Under the pieces are notes generated by a model, which was not told the DNA's origin, searched no databases, and saw only the letters and a program-made list of their open reading frames with translations. From contig NZ_CP071454.1 of NCBI RefSeq assembly GCF_017352135.1, positions 1,302,501 to 1,366,500 of the forward strand: a DNA stretch of 64,000 nt, given 5' to 3'. Shown here one piece after another: positions 1-8,777 of the stretch (position 1 is the first letter of the stretch; each line of letters starts with the position of its first letter). A program made the translations under genes and the position numbers. Source of the DNA: Rhizobium lentis. Its GTDB lineage: Bacteria; Pseudomonadota; Alphaproteobacteria; Rhizobiales; Rhizobiaceae.

Positions 1-1
1 C

Positions 2-325
2 TTCGCCAAGGAAGTGCCGGGCGAGCCGCGCCTGGTCGAGCGCTTCGAGACCTATTGCAACGCCTGGGAACTCGGCAACGCGTTCTCCGAGCTCAACGAT
101 CCCGAAGAGCAGCGCCGCCGCATGGTCGAGCAGCTCGAACAGGCGCATGCCCGCGGCGAAAAGGAAAAGCAGCTGGACGAGGAATTCCTCGACGCGATCG
201 ACCAGGGCATGCCGCCCGCCGGCGGTCTCGGCATCGGCGTCGACCGCCTGATCATGCTTTTGACCAATGCGCCGTCGATCCGCGACGTCATCCTCTTCCC
301 GGCCCGCCGCAACAAGGCCGACTGA
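2..325 (+). CDS. lysS: Lysyl-tRNA synthetase, class II (3' end only)
   Basis: This is the C-terminal 107 residues of a gene that begins left of the window; the reading frame is open from base 2. The segment [15 protein letters not shown] is class II motif 3, with the conserved Arg that contacts ATP, and it is followed by the IRDVILFP block that closes LysRS enzymes. The enzyme charges tRNA-Lys with lysine in the cytoplasm. The acidic stretch [10 protein letters not shown] before motif 3 also matches class II LysRS. The family call is firm. Many alphaproteobacteria instead carry, or also carry, a class I LysRS, so this may not be the only one in the genome. Confidence 0.93.
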   Translation, partial: FAKEVPGEPRLVERFETYCNAWELGNAFSELNDPEEQRRRMVEQLEQAHARGEKEKQLDEEFLDAIDQGMPPAGGLGIGVDRLIMLLTNAPSIRDVILFPARRNKAD

Positions 326-347
326 CCGGCGGAAACCAAAAAACAAA

Positions 348-376
348 GCGGAGTGCCGCCGGCGCTCCGCTTTTTT
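348..376. terminator. Rho-independent terminator after lysS
   Basis: A GC-rich hairpin (GCGGAGTGCC paired with GGCGCTCCGC, one T-G wobble, 3-nt loop) is followed by six T residues on the plus strand. An A-rich run precedes it, so it may also stop transcription from the convergent gene that ends at 389. Confidence 0.85.
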
Positions 377-388
377 CATGCCGCTTTT

Positions 389-1132
389 TCAGTGGGCCTT
401 GGGAGCTTCCGCAGGCGGCTCTTCGGCCGGTGCCTCGGCCACGACATCGGCGCCGTGGCCGCCCTCGGCGGCAGGTGCCGCTTCGCTTTCGGCCGCCGGC
501 GCTGTGCCATGCCCGCCGCTTTCGGCCTTCTTGCTCTTTTCCTCGTTTTTGGTCGAGGCGACGGCGACCGGATCGACACAATCCTCCGGGTCCTTGAAGC
601 CGGCGCTGATCGCGGCGATCTCGTCGGCCGGCAGCTCGATGCGCTCGCCGAAGAACAGCCCGTTTTCACTGGCGGTGCCGTCATAGTAGCGCGCGGTATA
701 GGGCTTGTCGTCGAGGCCCGGAACGGTCTTGTCGGGATGCGGGATATAGACGACGTCGGCCCCGATCGCCCGGCCGCGAATATCGGCGCGCAGCGTCGGG
801 CCGTTCTCATCGAGCACCACCACCTGCACCAGGTCAGGCTTCTGCGCGGCATAGATGGCCTGGGCGACGCGAAGCGCGGTCCGGACCCGCGTCATTCCGT
901 CGGTCGGTTCGGTCTTGATATATTTGCGGACCCAGACATGATCCTGCTTCTTGATCGTCACCAGGTTGACGTCGCTGCATTCGAGCCCGTAGACCCGGTT
1001 GGAGGAGCCGATCAGCCTGTCCTTGCCGACATAGACTGCCGCGCCGCCGGAAACGCCCGCGAGAAGAGCGACTCCGCCGATGATGATCGTCAATTTCCGG
1101 GAAGGCCGGAATATGCGCAGTAAGGCCTTCAC
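389..1132 (-). CDS. Uncharacterised membrane-anchored protein
   Basis: A 247-residue protein with a GTG start and a GGAG ribosome-binding site eight bases upstream. Residues about 14-36 form one hydrophobic, Gly/Ala-rich segment that is probably a signal anchor. The middle (about 50-180) is a compact domain with conserved-looking segments VYGLECSDVNLV and RALRVAQAIYAAQ-like sequence. The last 60 residues are low-complexity Ala/Glu/Pro/His. I do not recognise a named family; related proteins are probably restricted to Rhizobiaceae. Most of the chain is likely periplasmic. It is convergent with lysS and shares the terminator between them. No function is assigned. Confidence 0.75.
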   Translation of the reverse strand: MKALLRIFRPSRKLTIIIGGVALLAGVSGGAAVYVGKDRLIGSSNRVYGLECSDVNLVTIKKQDHVWVRKYIKTEPTDGMTRVRTALRVAQAIYAAQKPDLVQVVVLDENGPTLRADIRGRAIGADVVYIPHPDKTVPGLDDKPYTARYYDGTASENGLFFGERIELPADEIAAISAGFKDPEDCVDPVAVASTKNEEKSKKAESGGHGTAPAAESEAAPAAEGGHGADVVAEAPAEEPPAEAPKAH

Positions 1133-1307
1133 GCCAACTGCTCCGCCATCTGAAACTCCAACGCAGGACAGGTGCTGAGAACACTAGGGAAATGACGTTT
1201 CTGAAAGTTTAAGTGGGCATGCAAAGCCCGCTCCATTTTAGGAAAATACCGAAAAAGGTCCGGGCTTTTTTCGGCCGCTTGCCACCGCACATTTCGCCAT
1301 GCTCTAA

Positions 1308-2222
1308 ATGCCCATGGCCTTCACGCTTCGCCAGATCCAGTATTTCGTCGCCGTCGCCGAACAGGGTTCTGTGACGCGGGCGGCACAGAACCTTTCGATC
1401 TCGCAATCCTCGGTAACCGAGGCGTTGAAGGAACTCGAAACCGATCTTGGCGTGGTGCTCTTCGAGCGTCATCCGCGTGGCCTGACGATCACCCACAACG
1501 GACACCAGTTCCTGCGTCACGCGACGAAGATCCTCGCCTCCGTTTCCGATGCGCGCACCAGCTTTTCCGGCCAGCAAAGCGCGCTTTCCGGCACTCTGAA
1601 TATCGGCGTCACCTCGCTCGTGGCCGGCTACGTGCTCTCCGATCTGCTCGCGCGATACCGGCGCGCCTGTCCGGGCATCGAGGTCAGCGCCATCGAGGAC
1701 AATGGCGGCTACCTGGAACACCTCCTGGTCGGCGGCGAGCTCGATGTCGCCGTCATGGTGATCTCGAATCTTCGGGACCGCATGGCGCTGCAAGCGGAAA
1801 TCCTCGAAACATCGCCCTATCGCCTATGGCTGCCGATGGGCCATCCGCTGGTCTCGGCCGATATCATCTCGGTCGCCGACATCGCCCGTGAACCACTGAT
1901 CATGCTGACGGTCGACGAAATCGAGGAGAATACCGGCAAGCTGCTCTCGGCCCTCGGCGCCCGCCCGCATGTCGCCTTCCGCACCCGCTCGGTGGAAGCA
2001 GTGCGCAGCCTGGTTGCGACAGGAGCCGGTGTGGCGCTGCTTCCCGATCTCGTCTACCGGCCATGGTCGCTCGAAGGCGACCGCATCGAGAGCCGCGACG
2101 TCTCCGGCTCGCTGCCGGTCGTCCAGGTCGGCATGGTCTGGCGCAAGGGCTCCAGCCTGCCGCAGGCGGCGCGTGATTTCGTCGGTATCGCCGAGACCCT
2201 GCGGTCCGGCCGCATCCGCTGA
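1308..2222 (+). CDS. LysR-family transcriptional regulator
   Basis: A 304-residue LysR-type regulator. The N-terminal winged helix-turn-helix (about residues 5-65) shows the family pattern FTLRQIQYFVAVAEQGSVTR, followed by SISQSSVTEALKELE. Residues about 95-300 form the periplasmic-binding-protein-like effector domain. An alternative ATG lies two codons downstream at 1314. It sits 116 bp upstream of, and in the same direction as, the ydcS-like transporter operon, so it is the natural candidate regulator of putrescine or aminobutyraldehyde-related uptake. The effector is inferred from position only. Confidence 0.9.
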   Translation: MPMAFTLRQIQYFVAVAEQGSVTRAAQNLSISQSSVTEALKELETDLGVVLFERHPRGLTITHNGHQFLRHATKILASVSDARTSFSGQQSALSGTLNIGVTSLVAGYVLSDLLARYRRACPGIEVSAIEDNGGYLEHLLVGGELDVAVMVISNLRDRMALQAEILETSPYRLWLPMGHPLVSADIISVADIAREPLIMLTVDEIEENTGKLLSALGARPHVAFRTRSVEAVRSLVATGAGVALLPDLVYRPWSLEGDRIESRDVSGSLPVVQVGMVWRKGSSLPQAARDFVGIAETLRSGRIR

Positions 2223-2241
2223 TATCGGAATTTCCGATATC
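2221..2241. promoter_or_regulatory. 21-bp palindrome between LysR gene and transporter
   Basis: A perfect inverted repeat: GATATCGGAA, one central T, then TTCCGATATC. It overlaps the last two bases of the LysR stop codon and lies about 100 bp upstream of the ydcS-like start. There is no T-run after it, so it is more likely a regulator binding site than an intrinsic terminator. Which protein binds it is unknown. Confidence 0.5.
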
Positions 2242-2338
2242 GCCTTTCTGATAAATGAATTTGCGAAAGCGGCTCTTTCGCGTCACCTTCTTCATAGGGA
2301 ACAAACGCCACAGAAGTGGCCCCATAACCGGGAGACGG

Positions 2339-3502
2339 ATGATGACGAATCTCTTGAAATCCTGCACGGCAGCGCTCGCCTGCTTGAGTTTCGCGACGCA
2401 GGGGATCGCCGCCGAACCGCTAAAGGCGCTCGGCAAGGGCGAGGGTGCGGTCAGCATCGTCGCCTGGGCCGGCTACATCGAACGCGGCGAAACCGACAAG
2501 AATTACGACTGGGTCACCGATTTCGAAAAGGAGACCGGCTGCAAGGTCTCCGTCAAGACCGCCGCCACCTCGGATGAAATGGTCTCGCTGATGAACGAGG
2601 GCGGTTTCGATCTCGTCACCGCATCCGGTGACGCGTCGCTGCGCCTCATCGCCGGCAAACGCGTCCAGCCGATCAACACCGATTTGATTCCGGGCTTCAA
2701 GAATGTCGACGAGCGCCTGCAGAACGGCCCGTGGTACACGGTCGGCGGCGTCCACTACGGCGTGCCCTATCTCTGGGGGCCAAACGTCCTGATGTACAAT
2801 ACCGATGCCTTCAAGGATAAGCCGCCGACCAGCTGGGGCGTCGTGTTCGAGGAGCAGACGCTACCGGACGGCAAGTCGAACAAGGGCCGTGTGCAAGCCT
2901 ATGACGGCGCGATTTATATCGCCGACGCGGCCCTGTATCTGATGGCCCATAAGCCCGATCTCGGAATCAAGGACCCTTACGAACTGACCGAAGACCAGTA
3001 CAAGGCAGCCCTCGACCTGTTGCGCGGCCAGCGCAAGCTCATCTCCCGCTATTGGCACGACGCGATGATCCAGATCGACGATTTCAAGAACGAAGGCGTC
3101 GTCGCCTCCGGCTCCTGGCCGTTCCAGGTGAACCTGCTGCAGGCCGACAAGCAGAAGATCGCCTCCACCTTCCCGGATGAAGGCGTCACCGGCTGGGCCG
3201 ACACCACCATGCTGCACACAGACAGCGAACATCCCAACTGCGCCTATATGTGGATGGAACACTCGCTGAAAGCCAAGGTCCAGGGCGATGCCGCCGCCTG
3301 GTTCGGCGCCGTGCCCTCCGTTCCCGCCGCCTGCAAGGGCAACGAGCTGATGGGTGATACCGGCTGCGCCACCAATGGCTTCGGTCACTTCGACAAGATC
3401 AAGTTCTGGAAGACCCCGGTGGCCAAATGCACGACGCAGAGTGAATGCGTGCCGTACCATCGCTGGGTGTCGGATTATATCGGCGTGATTGGCGGGCGAT
3501 AA
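2339..3502 (+). CDS. ydcS: YdcS-type polyamine ABC transporter binding protein
   Basis: A 387-residue periplasmic solute-binding protein of the spermidine/putrescine class. I placed the start at the tandem ATG codons at 2339/2342 behind a GGGAGACGG ribosome-binding site, which gives a standard signal peptide ending at AAEPL; a longer upstream frame has no such site. From memory, long stretches follow E. coli YdcS: AWAGYIERGETDKNYDWVT, KTAATSDEMVSLMNEGG, DGKSNKGRVQAYDG and DFKNEGVVASGSWP. It delivers its ligand, probably putrescine or a related amine, to the YdcU/YdcV permease. E. coli YdcS has also been reported to have polyhydroxybutyrate synthase activity; that is not inferred here. Confidence 0.9.
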   Translation: MMTNLLKSCTAALACLSFATQGIAAEPLKALGKGEGAVSIVAWAGYIERGETDKNYDWVTDFEKETGCKVSVKTAATSDEMVSLMNEGGFDLVTASGDASLRLIAGKRVQPINTDLIPGFKNVDERLQNGPWYTVGGVHYGVPYLWGPNVLMYNTDAFKDKPPTSWGVVFEEQTLPDGKSNKGRVQAYDGAIYIADAALYLMAHKPDLGIKDPYELTEDQYKAALDLLRGQRKLISRYWHDAMIQIDDFKNEGVVASGSWPFQVNLLQADKQKIASTFPDEGVTGWADTTMLHTDSEHPNCAYMWMEHSLKAKVQGDAAAWFGAVPSVPAACKGNELMGDTGCATNGFGHFDKIKFWKTPVAKCTTQSECVPYHRWVSDYIGVIGGR

Positions 3503-3510
3503 TTGCGTCA

Positions 3511-3654
3511 CAGCCCCTCACCCTAACCCTCTCCCCGCTCGCGGGGAGAGGGGACGTGCCCCGCGACGAGTTGGTGAGCCGAGCAGCGCCGCGAAGGACG
3601 GGTCGAGACCCATGGCTCGGCCCCGGTCGGTGCCGGCAGGGCGGATGAGGGCTG
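3511..3654. repeat. Rhizobial palindromic repeat (RIME-like) inside the ydcS-ydcT gap
   Basis: About 144 bp of repeat fills the 187-bp gap between binding protein and ATPase genes. Its core is a near-perfect palindrome with 12-bp arms (CCCTCTCCCCGC at 3527-3538, GCGGGGAGAGGG at 3541-3552) and a 2-nt loop. The ends are imperfect inverted copies, CAGCCCCTCA on the left and TGAGGGCTG on the right. A related element lies at 63760-63863. The type matches the short non-coding rhizobial intergenic mosaic elements. In the transcript it forms a strong stem-loop just after the ydcS cistron. Confidence 0.8.
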
Positions 3655-3689
3655 ACGCGGCAGAACATAGTTATCCCGGAGCCCCAACA

Positions 3690-4676
3690 ATGACGTCAGC
3701 CGTCCGTTTCCAACAGGTATCGCGCCATTTCGGCCAGGTTCGCGCCGTCGACGGCGTCGATCTCGAAATCGCGCCGGGCGAATTCTTCGCCATGCTCGGT
3801 CCGTCCGGATCTGGCAAGACAACCTGCCTCAGACTGATCGCCGGCTTCGAACAGCCGACCGCGGGCCACATTCAGATCTTCGGCGAGACGGCTGATGGGG
3901 TTCCGCCCTATCGGCGCAACGTCAACACCGTGTTCCAGGACTACGCGCTCTTCCCGCACCTCAACATCCTCGACAATGTCGCCTACGGGTTGATGGTCAA
4001 GGGCGTGGGGAAGGCGGAGCGGATGAAGGCCGCCAACGATGCCCTCGAACTCGTCAAGCTGCCGGGTTACGGCGCCCGCCGTCCCGGTCAATTGTCCGGC
4101 GGTCAGCGGCAGCGTGTGGCGCTTGCCCGCGCGCTCGTCAACAAGCCGAAGGTGCTGTTGCTCGATGAGCCGCTCGGCGCACTCGACCTGAAGCTGCGCG
4201 AGCAGATGCAGGAGGAATTGAAGAGCCTACAGCGCGCGCTCGGCATCACCTTCGTCTTCGTCACTCATGATCAGGGCGAGGCGCTGTCTATGGCCGATCG
4301 CGTTGCCGTCTTCAACAACGGAAACATCGTCCAGCACGGTACGCCGCGGGATATTTATCGCTGCCCGAAAACCCGCTTCGTCGCCGACTTTGTCGGCTCA
4401 TCCAACGTGATTGCGCCGGATCTAATGGCCTCTCTCGGCGGCGAGAAGCGTTGGGCAAGCTTGCGCCCCGAAGCGATCCGGCTGGCAAGCGACGGCGTCG
4501 AGGCGAGTGTCGAACATACAAGTTTCCTCGGCGCGGTCACTCGTCTCAGCGTCGCTCTCAAGGGCAGCCGGTTGCATGTCATGCTGCCGGCGGGCGCCCC
4601 CGTACCGGATATCGGCACCGATATCCGGCTCGCCTGGCAGCCTGCCGATATCCACTACATGGACGATGCGGCATGA
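3690..4676 (+). CDS. ydcT: Polyamine ABC transporter ATP-binding protein
   Basis: A 328-residue ABC ATPase of the PotA/YdcT type. Residues about 5-240 are the nucleotide-binding domain, with Walker A GPSGSGKTT, Q-loop FQDYALFPH, signature LSGGQRQR, Walker B LLLDEPLGALD and switch His in VTHDQGEA. The C-terminal 80 residues form the regulatory OB-fold (TOBE). The start is the ATG at 3690, just after the palindromic repeat; upstream in-frame codons fall inside the repeat and are unlikely. It ends by an ATGA overlap with the first permease, which implies translational coupling. Confidence 0.92.
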   Translation: MTSAVRFQQVSRHFGQVRAVDGVDLEIAPGEFFAMLGPSGSGKTTCLRLIAGFEQPTAGHIQIFGETADGVPPYRRNVNTVFQDYALFPHLNILDNVAYGLMVKGVGKAERMKAANDALELVKLPGYGARRPGQLSGGQRQRVALARALVNKPKVLLLDEPLGALDLKLREQMQEELKSLQRALGITFVFVTHDQGEALSMADRVAVFNNGNIVQHGTPRDIYRCPKTRFVADFVGSSNVIAPDLMASLGGEKRWASLRPEAIRLASDGVEASVEHTSFLGAVTRLSVALKGSRLHVMLPAGAPVPDIGTDIRLAWQPADIHYMDDAA

Positions 4677-5635
4677 CGACGCTCACCATGTCAGGGGGCA
4701 AGACATCAATCCTTCCGCGACGCGGCGGGTTCTTCGGCCTGATGTCGGATACCTTCTGGCGGCACCCGAAGCTCTTGCTCTTCCTGATGCTGACGCCGCC
4801 GCTGCTCTGGCTCGGCATCATCTATATCGGCTCGCTGATCGCCCTGCTTTTGCAGAGTTTCTTCTCGATCGACGATTTTTCCGGGCTGGTGAATTACGAA
4901 TTCACCCTCTCGACCTATGCCCAGCTTCTGAGCCCGACGAATTTCGACATCATCATGCGCACCGTCGTCATGGCCGCTCTCGTCACCGTCGCTGCCGCGC
5001 TGATCGCCTTCCCGATCGCCTATTATGCGGCGCGTTATGCGCAGGGCAAATGGAAGGCGTTCTTCTATCTCGGCGTCATGCTGCCGCTCTGGTCGAGCTA
5101 TCTTGTCAAGATCTATGCGTGGAAGCTGATCCTCGCCAAGGAGGGCATTCTCACCTGGATCTTCGAAAAGCTCCATCTCTCCTGGCTGCTCGACGGAATC
5201 CTGAACCTGCCAGTCGTCGGCGGCAATTCGCTCTCGGTGAGCTACCTCGGCACCTTCATCGTCTTCGTCTATATCTGGCTGCCCTATATGATCCTGCCAA
5301 CGCAGGCGGCTCTCGAACGTGTGCCCGGTAACCTGATCGAAGCCTCGGCAGACCTCGGCGCCACGCCGCGCCAGACTTTCCGTGCCGTGCTTCTGCCCTT
5401 GGCGCTGCCCGGCATCGTCGCCGGGTCGATTTTCACCTTCTCGCTGACCTTGGGCGATTACATCATCCCGCAGATCGTCGGCTCGTCCAGGCTCTTCATC
5501 GGCCAGGCCGTCTACGCCCAGCAGGGAACGGCCGGCAATGTGCCGCTCGCCGCCGCCTTCTCCATCGTCCCGATCGTCATCATGGCGCTTTATCTCTCGC
5601 TCGCCAAACGCATGGGGGCTTTCGATGCGCTCTGA
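4673..5635 (+). CDS. ydcU: Polyamine ABC transporter permease 1
   Basis: A 320-residue inner-membrane permease of the PotB/YdcU type. About six hydrophobic segments are visible, beginning at [19 protein letters not shown]. The EAA loop that docks the ATPase is the segment [20 protein letters not shown] near residue 225. The start overlaps the ATPase stop (ATGA) and its end overlaps the next permease by 11 bp, so the three genes are one tightly coupled operon. It pairs with the following permease to form the channel. Confidence 0.91.
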   Translation: MTTLTMSGGKTSILPRRGGFFGLMSDTFWRHPKLLLFLMLTPPLLWLGIIYIGSLIALLLQSFFSIDDFSGLVNYEFTLSTYAQLLSPTNFDIIMRTVVMAALVTVAAALIAFPIAYYAARYAQGKWKAFFYLGVMLPLWSSYLVKIYAWKLILAKEGILTWIFEKLHLSWLLDGILNLPVVGGNSLSVSYLGTFIVFVYIWLPYMILPTQAALERVPGNLIEASADLGATPRQTFRAVLLPLALPGIVAGSIFTFSLTLGDYIIPQIVGSSRLFIGQAVYAQQGTAGNVPLAAAFSIVPIVIMALYLSLAKRMGAFDAL

Positions 5636-6437
5636 CCACAAGGCATCGCCACTCGCCTTGAAAGTCGCCGCTGGGATCGGGCTACTGTTCCTGCATCTGC
5701 CGATTCTGTTGATTTTCGTCTATGCCTTCACGACGGAGGAGAAGAGCTATCAGTGGCCACCGCCGGGGCTGACGCTGCAATGGTTCGCTGTCGCCTGGAA
5801 CCGGCCTGACGTCTGGTCGGCGCTGAGCCTTTCCCTGCAGGTTGCCGTCATCGCCACGGCGATCGCGCTCGTGCTCGGCACGCTCTGCGCGGCGGCCGTC
5901 AGCCAGACGAGGTTCTTCGGCCGTGAGGCGATCTCGCTGCTGGTCATCCTGCCGATCGCCCTTCCCGGCATCATCACCGGCATTGCCCTGCGCTCGGCTT
6001 TCAGCCTTTTCGATATCCCATTTTCGGTCTGGACCATCGTGCTCGGCCACGCCACCTTCTGCGTGGTCGTCGTCTACAACAATGCCGTCGCCCGCTTCCG
6101 CCGCACTTCCGGCTCGCTGATCGAAGCCTCGATGGATCTCGGCGCCGACGGCTTCCAGACTTTCCGCCACGTCATCCTGCCGAATATCGGCACTGCCCTG
6201 CTGGCCGGGGGCATGTTGGCTTTCGCGCTTTCCTTCGACGAGGTCATCGTCACCACCTTTACCGGCGGCCAGCAATCGACGCTGCCGATCTGGATGCTCG
6301 AAGAACTCATCCGCCCGCGCCAGCGCCCCGTGACCAATGTGGTCGCCATGGCAGTGGTGCTCGTCACCTTCCTGCCGATCCTGGCAGCCTATTACCTCAC
6401 CCGCGACGGCGACCAGCTCGCCGGTGCCGGCAAATAA
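5625..6437 (+). CDS. ydcV: Polyamine ABC transporter permease 2
   Basis: A 270-residue permease of the PotC/YdcV type. The EAA loop [20 protein letters not shown] lies near residue 166, and several hydrophobic helices flank it. The start ATG lies inside the end of ydcU. Thirteen bases separate its stop from the dehydrogenase start, so import and first oxidation are encoded on one transcript, as in the E. coli ydcSTUVW order. Confidence 0.91.
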   Translation: MRSDHKASPLALKVAAGIGLLFLHLPILLIFVYAFTTEEKSYQWPPPGLTLQWFAVAWNRPDVWSALSLSLQVAVIATAIALVLGTLCAAAVSQTRFFGREAISLLVILPIALPGIITGIALRSAFSLFDIPFSVWTIVLGHATFCVVVVYNNAVARFRRTSGSLIEASMDLGADGFQTFRHVILPNIGTALLAGGMLAFALSFDEVIVTTFTGGQQSTLPIWMLEELIRPRQRPVTNVVAMAVVLVTFLPILAAYYLTRDGDQLAGAGK

Positions 6438-6450
6438 CAGGGAGAACATC

Positions 6451-7878
6451 ATGGACACTCAAATGCTGATCGGTTCCCGTTTCGTGAAGGGCACGGAGAC
6501 GGAAGAGCACATCCTGAACCCGAAAACGGGCGAGACGGTGCTGGATCTTGCCGAAGCCTCGCTTTCCCAGGTCGATGCCGCCGTCGACGCCGCCGAAAAG
6601 GCCTTCGCGAGTTGGTCGCAGACGACGCCTTCCGAGCGCTCCGGCTACCTGCTGAAGATCGCCGACGCCATCGAAAAGGATGCCGCGGCTTTCGCCGCGC
6701 TGGAGGCCCTGAACTGCGGCAAGCCGATCAATTCGGTGCTGAACGACGAAATCCCGGCGATCGTCGATTGTTATCGTTTCTTCGCCGGCGCCGTGCGCAA
6801 TCTGCACGGACCGGCCGCCGGCGAATACCTGCCCGGCCACACCTCGATGATCCGCCGCGATCCGATCGGCATCGTCGGCTCGATCGCGCCGTGGAACTAC
6901 CCGCTGATGATGATGGCCTGGAAGCTGGCGCCGGCGATCGCCGGCGGCAACACCGTCGTCTTCAAGCCCTCGGAGCAGACGCCGTTGACGGCGCTGAAGA
7001 TGGCGAAATTACTGTCGGAGATACTGCCCGAAGGCGTCGTCAACGTCATCCTCGGTCGCGGCGAAAGCGTCGGCAATGCGCTGATCAACAATGCCAAGGT
7101 CAACATGATCTCGATCACCGGCGATATCGCGACCGGCAAGAAGGTGCTGCAGGCGGCCGCCAAGACCGTCAAGCGCACCCATCTCGAACTCGGCGGCAAG
7201 GCACCGGTCATCGTCTTCGACGATGCCGATATCGACGCCGTCGTGTCGGGCATCCGCACTTTCGGTTATTACAATGCCGGCCAGGACTGCACCGCCGCCT
7301 GCCGTATCTATGCCGATGCGAAGGTCTACGACAATTTCGTCGCCGATCTCTCCTCGGCCGTCGCCAGCATCCGCTTCAACCAGGCCGACGATACCGAAAA
7401 CGAGATCGGGCCGCTGATCTCCAGGCGCCAGCGCGACCGCGTCGAAAGCTTTGTCGCCCGCGCCTCCGAACACAAGCACATGGAAATCACCGCTGGCGGC
7501 CAGGTCGCCGGTGACAGGGGCTTTTTCTTCACCCCGACCGTCATAGCGGGCGCCCTGCAGGACGACGAGATCGTCCGCCGCGAGGTCTTCGGCCCGGTCG
7601 TTTCGGTCACCCGCTTCTCCGATGCCGATCACGCCATCGCCTGGGCAAACGACAGTGATTACGGCCTCGCCTCCTCGGTCTGGACCCGGGATATCGGCCG
7701 CGGCATGAAGACGGCCGCCCGCCTGCAATATGGCTGCACCTGGATCAACACCCACTTCATGCTGGTCAATGAGATGCCGCATGGCGGTCTCAAACAGTCC
7801 GGCTACGGGAAGGACTTGTCGACCTACGCATTGGAGGACTACACCGCCGTGCGCCACGTGATGATCAATCACGGCTGA
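6451..7878 (+). CDS. patD: Gamma-aminobutyraldehyde dehydrogenase (PatD/YdcW-like)
   Basis: A 475-residue NAD(P)-dependent aldehyde dehydrogenase. The catalytic Cys is C280 in [10 protein letters not shown] and the general base is E246 in LELGGKAPV. The cofactor-binding [13 protein letters not shown] and the N-terminal NPKTGETV also fit. Start: ATG at 6451 behind AGGGAGAAC. Members next to YdcSTUV oxidise 4-aminobutanal to GABA in putrescine breakdown. The putrescine aminotransferase that would supply the aldehyde is not in the window. Substrate specificity follows from gene order and similarity and is therefore probable rather than shown; betaine-aldehyde-type substrates are the main alternative. 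Confidence 0.87.
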   Translation: MDTQMLIGSRFVKGTETEEHILNPKTGETVLDLAEASLSQVDAAVDAAEKAFASWSQTTPSERSGYLLKIADAIEKDAAAFAALEALNCGKPINSVLNDEIPAIVDCYRFFAGAVRNLHGPAAGEYLPGHTSMIRRDPIGIVGSIAPWNYPLMMMAWKLAPAIAGGNTVVFKPSEQTPLTALKMAKLLSEILPEGVVNVILGRGESVGNALINNAKVNMISITGDIATGKKVLQAAAKTVKRTHLELGGKAPVIVFDDADIDAVVSGIRTFGYYNAGQDCTAACRIYADAKVYDNFVADLSSAVASIRFNQADDTENEIGPLISRRQRDRVESFVARASEHKHMEITAGGQVAGDRGFFFTPTVIAGALQDDEIVRREVFGPVVSVTRFSDADHAIAWANDSDYGLASSVWTRDIGRGMKTAARLQYGCTWINTHFMLVNEMPHGGLKQSGYGKDLSTYALEDYTAVRHVMINHG

Positions 7879-8000
7879 CCGGCGAACATGGCAGGAATGT
7901 CGGAGGTCCGCCGATAGGAAGGAAAGCGCACCGATTTCGCGCGAATTGGAACAATTTCCCGCTTTCCGCGTCTTCTCAGGCAAACGCAGAGGATAATGTC

Positions 8001-8174
8001 ATGCTGAAATGGGCTTTGATATTTTTCGTCATTTCGATCGTCGCCGGCTTCTTCGGCTTCTCCGGTGTCTCCGCCGCCACCGCGACCATCGCCCGCGTTC
8101 TCTTCGGTATTGCGCTGGTGATCTTCCTGATCTTCCTGGTTCTGGCGCTGATGGCCGGCCAGGCGGTCTTGTAG
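8001..8174 (+). CDS. Small DUF1328 (UPF0391/YtjA-like) membrane protein
   Basis: A 57-residue protein, [20 protein letters not shown] at its N-terminus, with two hydrophobic helices (about 2-20 and 30-54) around a short [13 protein letters not shown] linker. This is the usual size and pattern of the DUF1328 family, tiny inner-membrane proteins of unknown role that are often stress-induced. The ATG is preceded by AGAGGATAATGTC. It is a single gene between patD and a convergent DoxX gene. Confidence 0.87.
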   Translation: MLKWALIFFVISIVAGFFGFSGVSAATATIARVLFGIALVIFLIFLVLALMAGQAVL

Positions 8175-8267
8175 CGGTTACGGGCGTGTCAGTGGGAGCG
8201 ATTCCATAACTCGGCGAAGCCGCGGCATGCACTCCGGCATGTCGCGCAGAACGGCGCGGCGAATTCG

Positions 8268-8711
8268 CTACATCATCGCCCTCAGCCAGGGATGGATGGC
8301 TTGTTCCCGCCATCTCAGCAATGTGTCGATCGATATCGATCCCGCGCCCGACGCTGCCAGGACGAACATGCCCCCTGCAATCGCCAGGTCCTTCTCGAAA
8401 TGCAGCAGCTCGTTCTGGCTTGTGAAATTCGTATGGAAGAGCAAGGCGGTCGCCAGGCAGAAGAGTGCCAGCGCCGTTGCGCCGAGGCGGCTAAGCAAAC
8501 CCGCCGCAACCGAAAGGCCGGCGCCGATTTGAAGCGCGATGGTGGCGAGGGCAATCGGTGCCGACAGCCCCAATTTTGCGAACGTGTCGATGGTCCCCGC
8601 GAGGTTTGTCGCGAGCGTCCAGCCCTCATGCAGGAAGATCAGCGACAGCAGAAGCCTGCCCAGGAGCAGAATAAGATCGGCCGGTCGGAGCCGGCGTGAG
8701 GCGCTTTCCAT
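8268..8711 (-). CDS. DoxX-family membrane protein
   Basis: A 147-residue protein with four hydrophobic segments and the DoxX signature LGRLLLSLIFLHEGW near the start. The transcript reads GGAGGGTATGATG; I chose the second ATG (8711) because it lies four bases after the GGAGGG site, with 8714 as the alternative. DoxX proteins are small quinone- or redox-associated membrane proteins with few assigned functions. It follows the DUF1345 gene on the same strand with a 66-bp gap and may be cotranscribed with it. Confidence 0.8.
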   Translation of the reverse strand: MESASRRLRPADLILLLGRLLLSLIFLHEGWTLATNLAGTIDTFAKLGLSAPIALATIALQIGAGLSVAAGLLSRLGATALALFCLATALLFHTNFTSQNELLHFEKDLAIAGGMFVLAASGAGSISIDTLLRWREQAIHPWLRAMM

Positions 8712-8777
8712 CATACCCTCCGAATTGCTGGTGCCGCCCGCGCGCTCAGATCCTCCCGGTCGCTGCGGCACGGCGCA

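Noticed and set aside
55..597. Long plus-strand frame overlapping lysS and the neighbouring minus-strand gene
   Set aside because: It is an Arg/Pro-rich antisense or off-frame shadow with no ribosome-binding site; both real genes in the region have clear family or codon-bias support.
3511..3654. CRISPR-like or transposon interpretation of the hairpin-rich repeats (also 63760-63863)
   Set aside because: No repeat-spacer periodicity, no cas genes, no transposase and no target-site duplication seen; the structure fits short rhizobial intergenic elements.
3489..3689. Upstream extension of the YdcT-like ATPase
   Set aside because: The extension lies in the palindromic repeat, and ABC ATPases of this type begin close to the Walker A region, as ATG 3690 gives.
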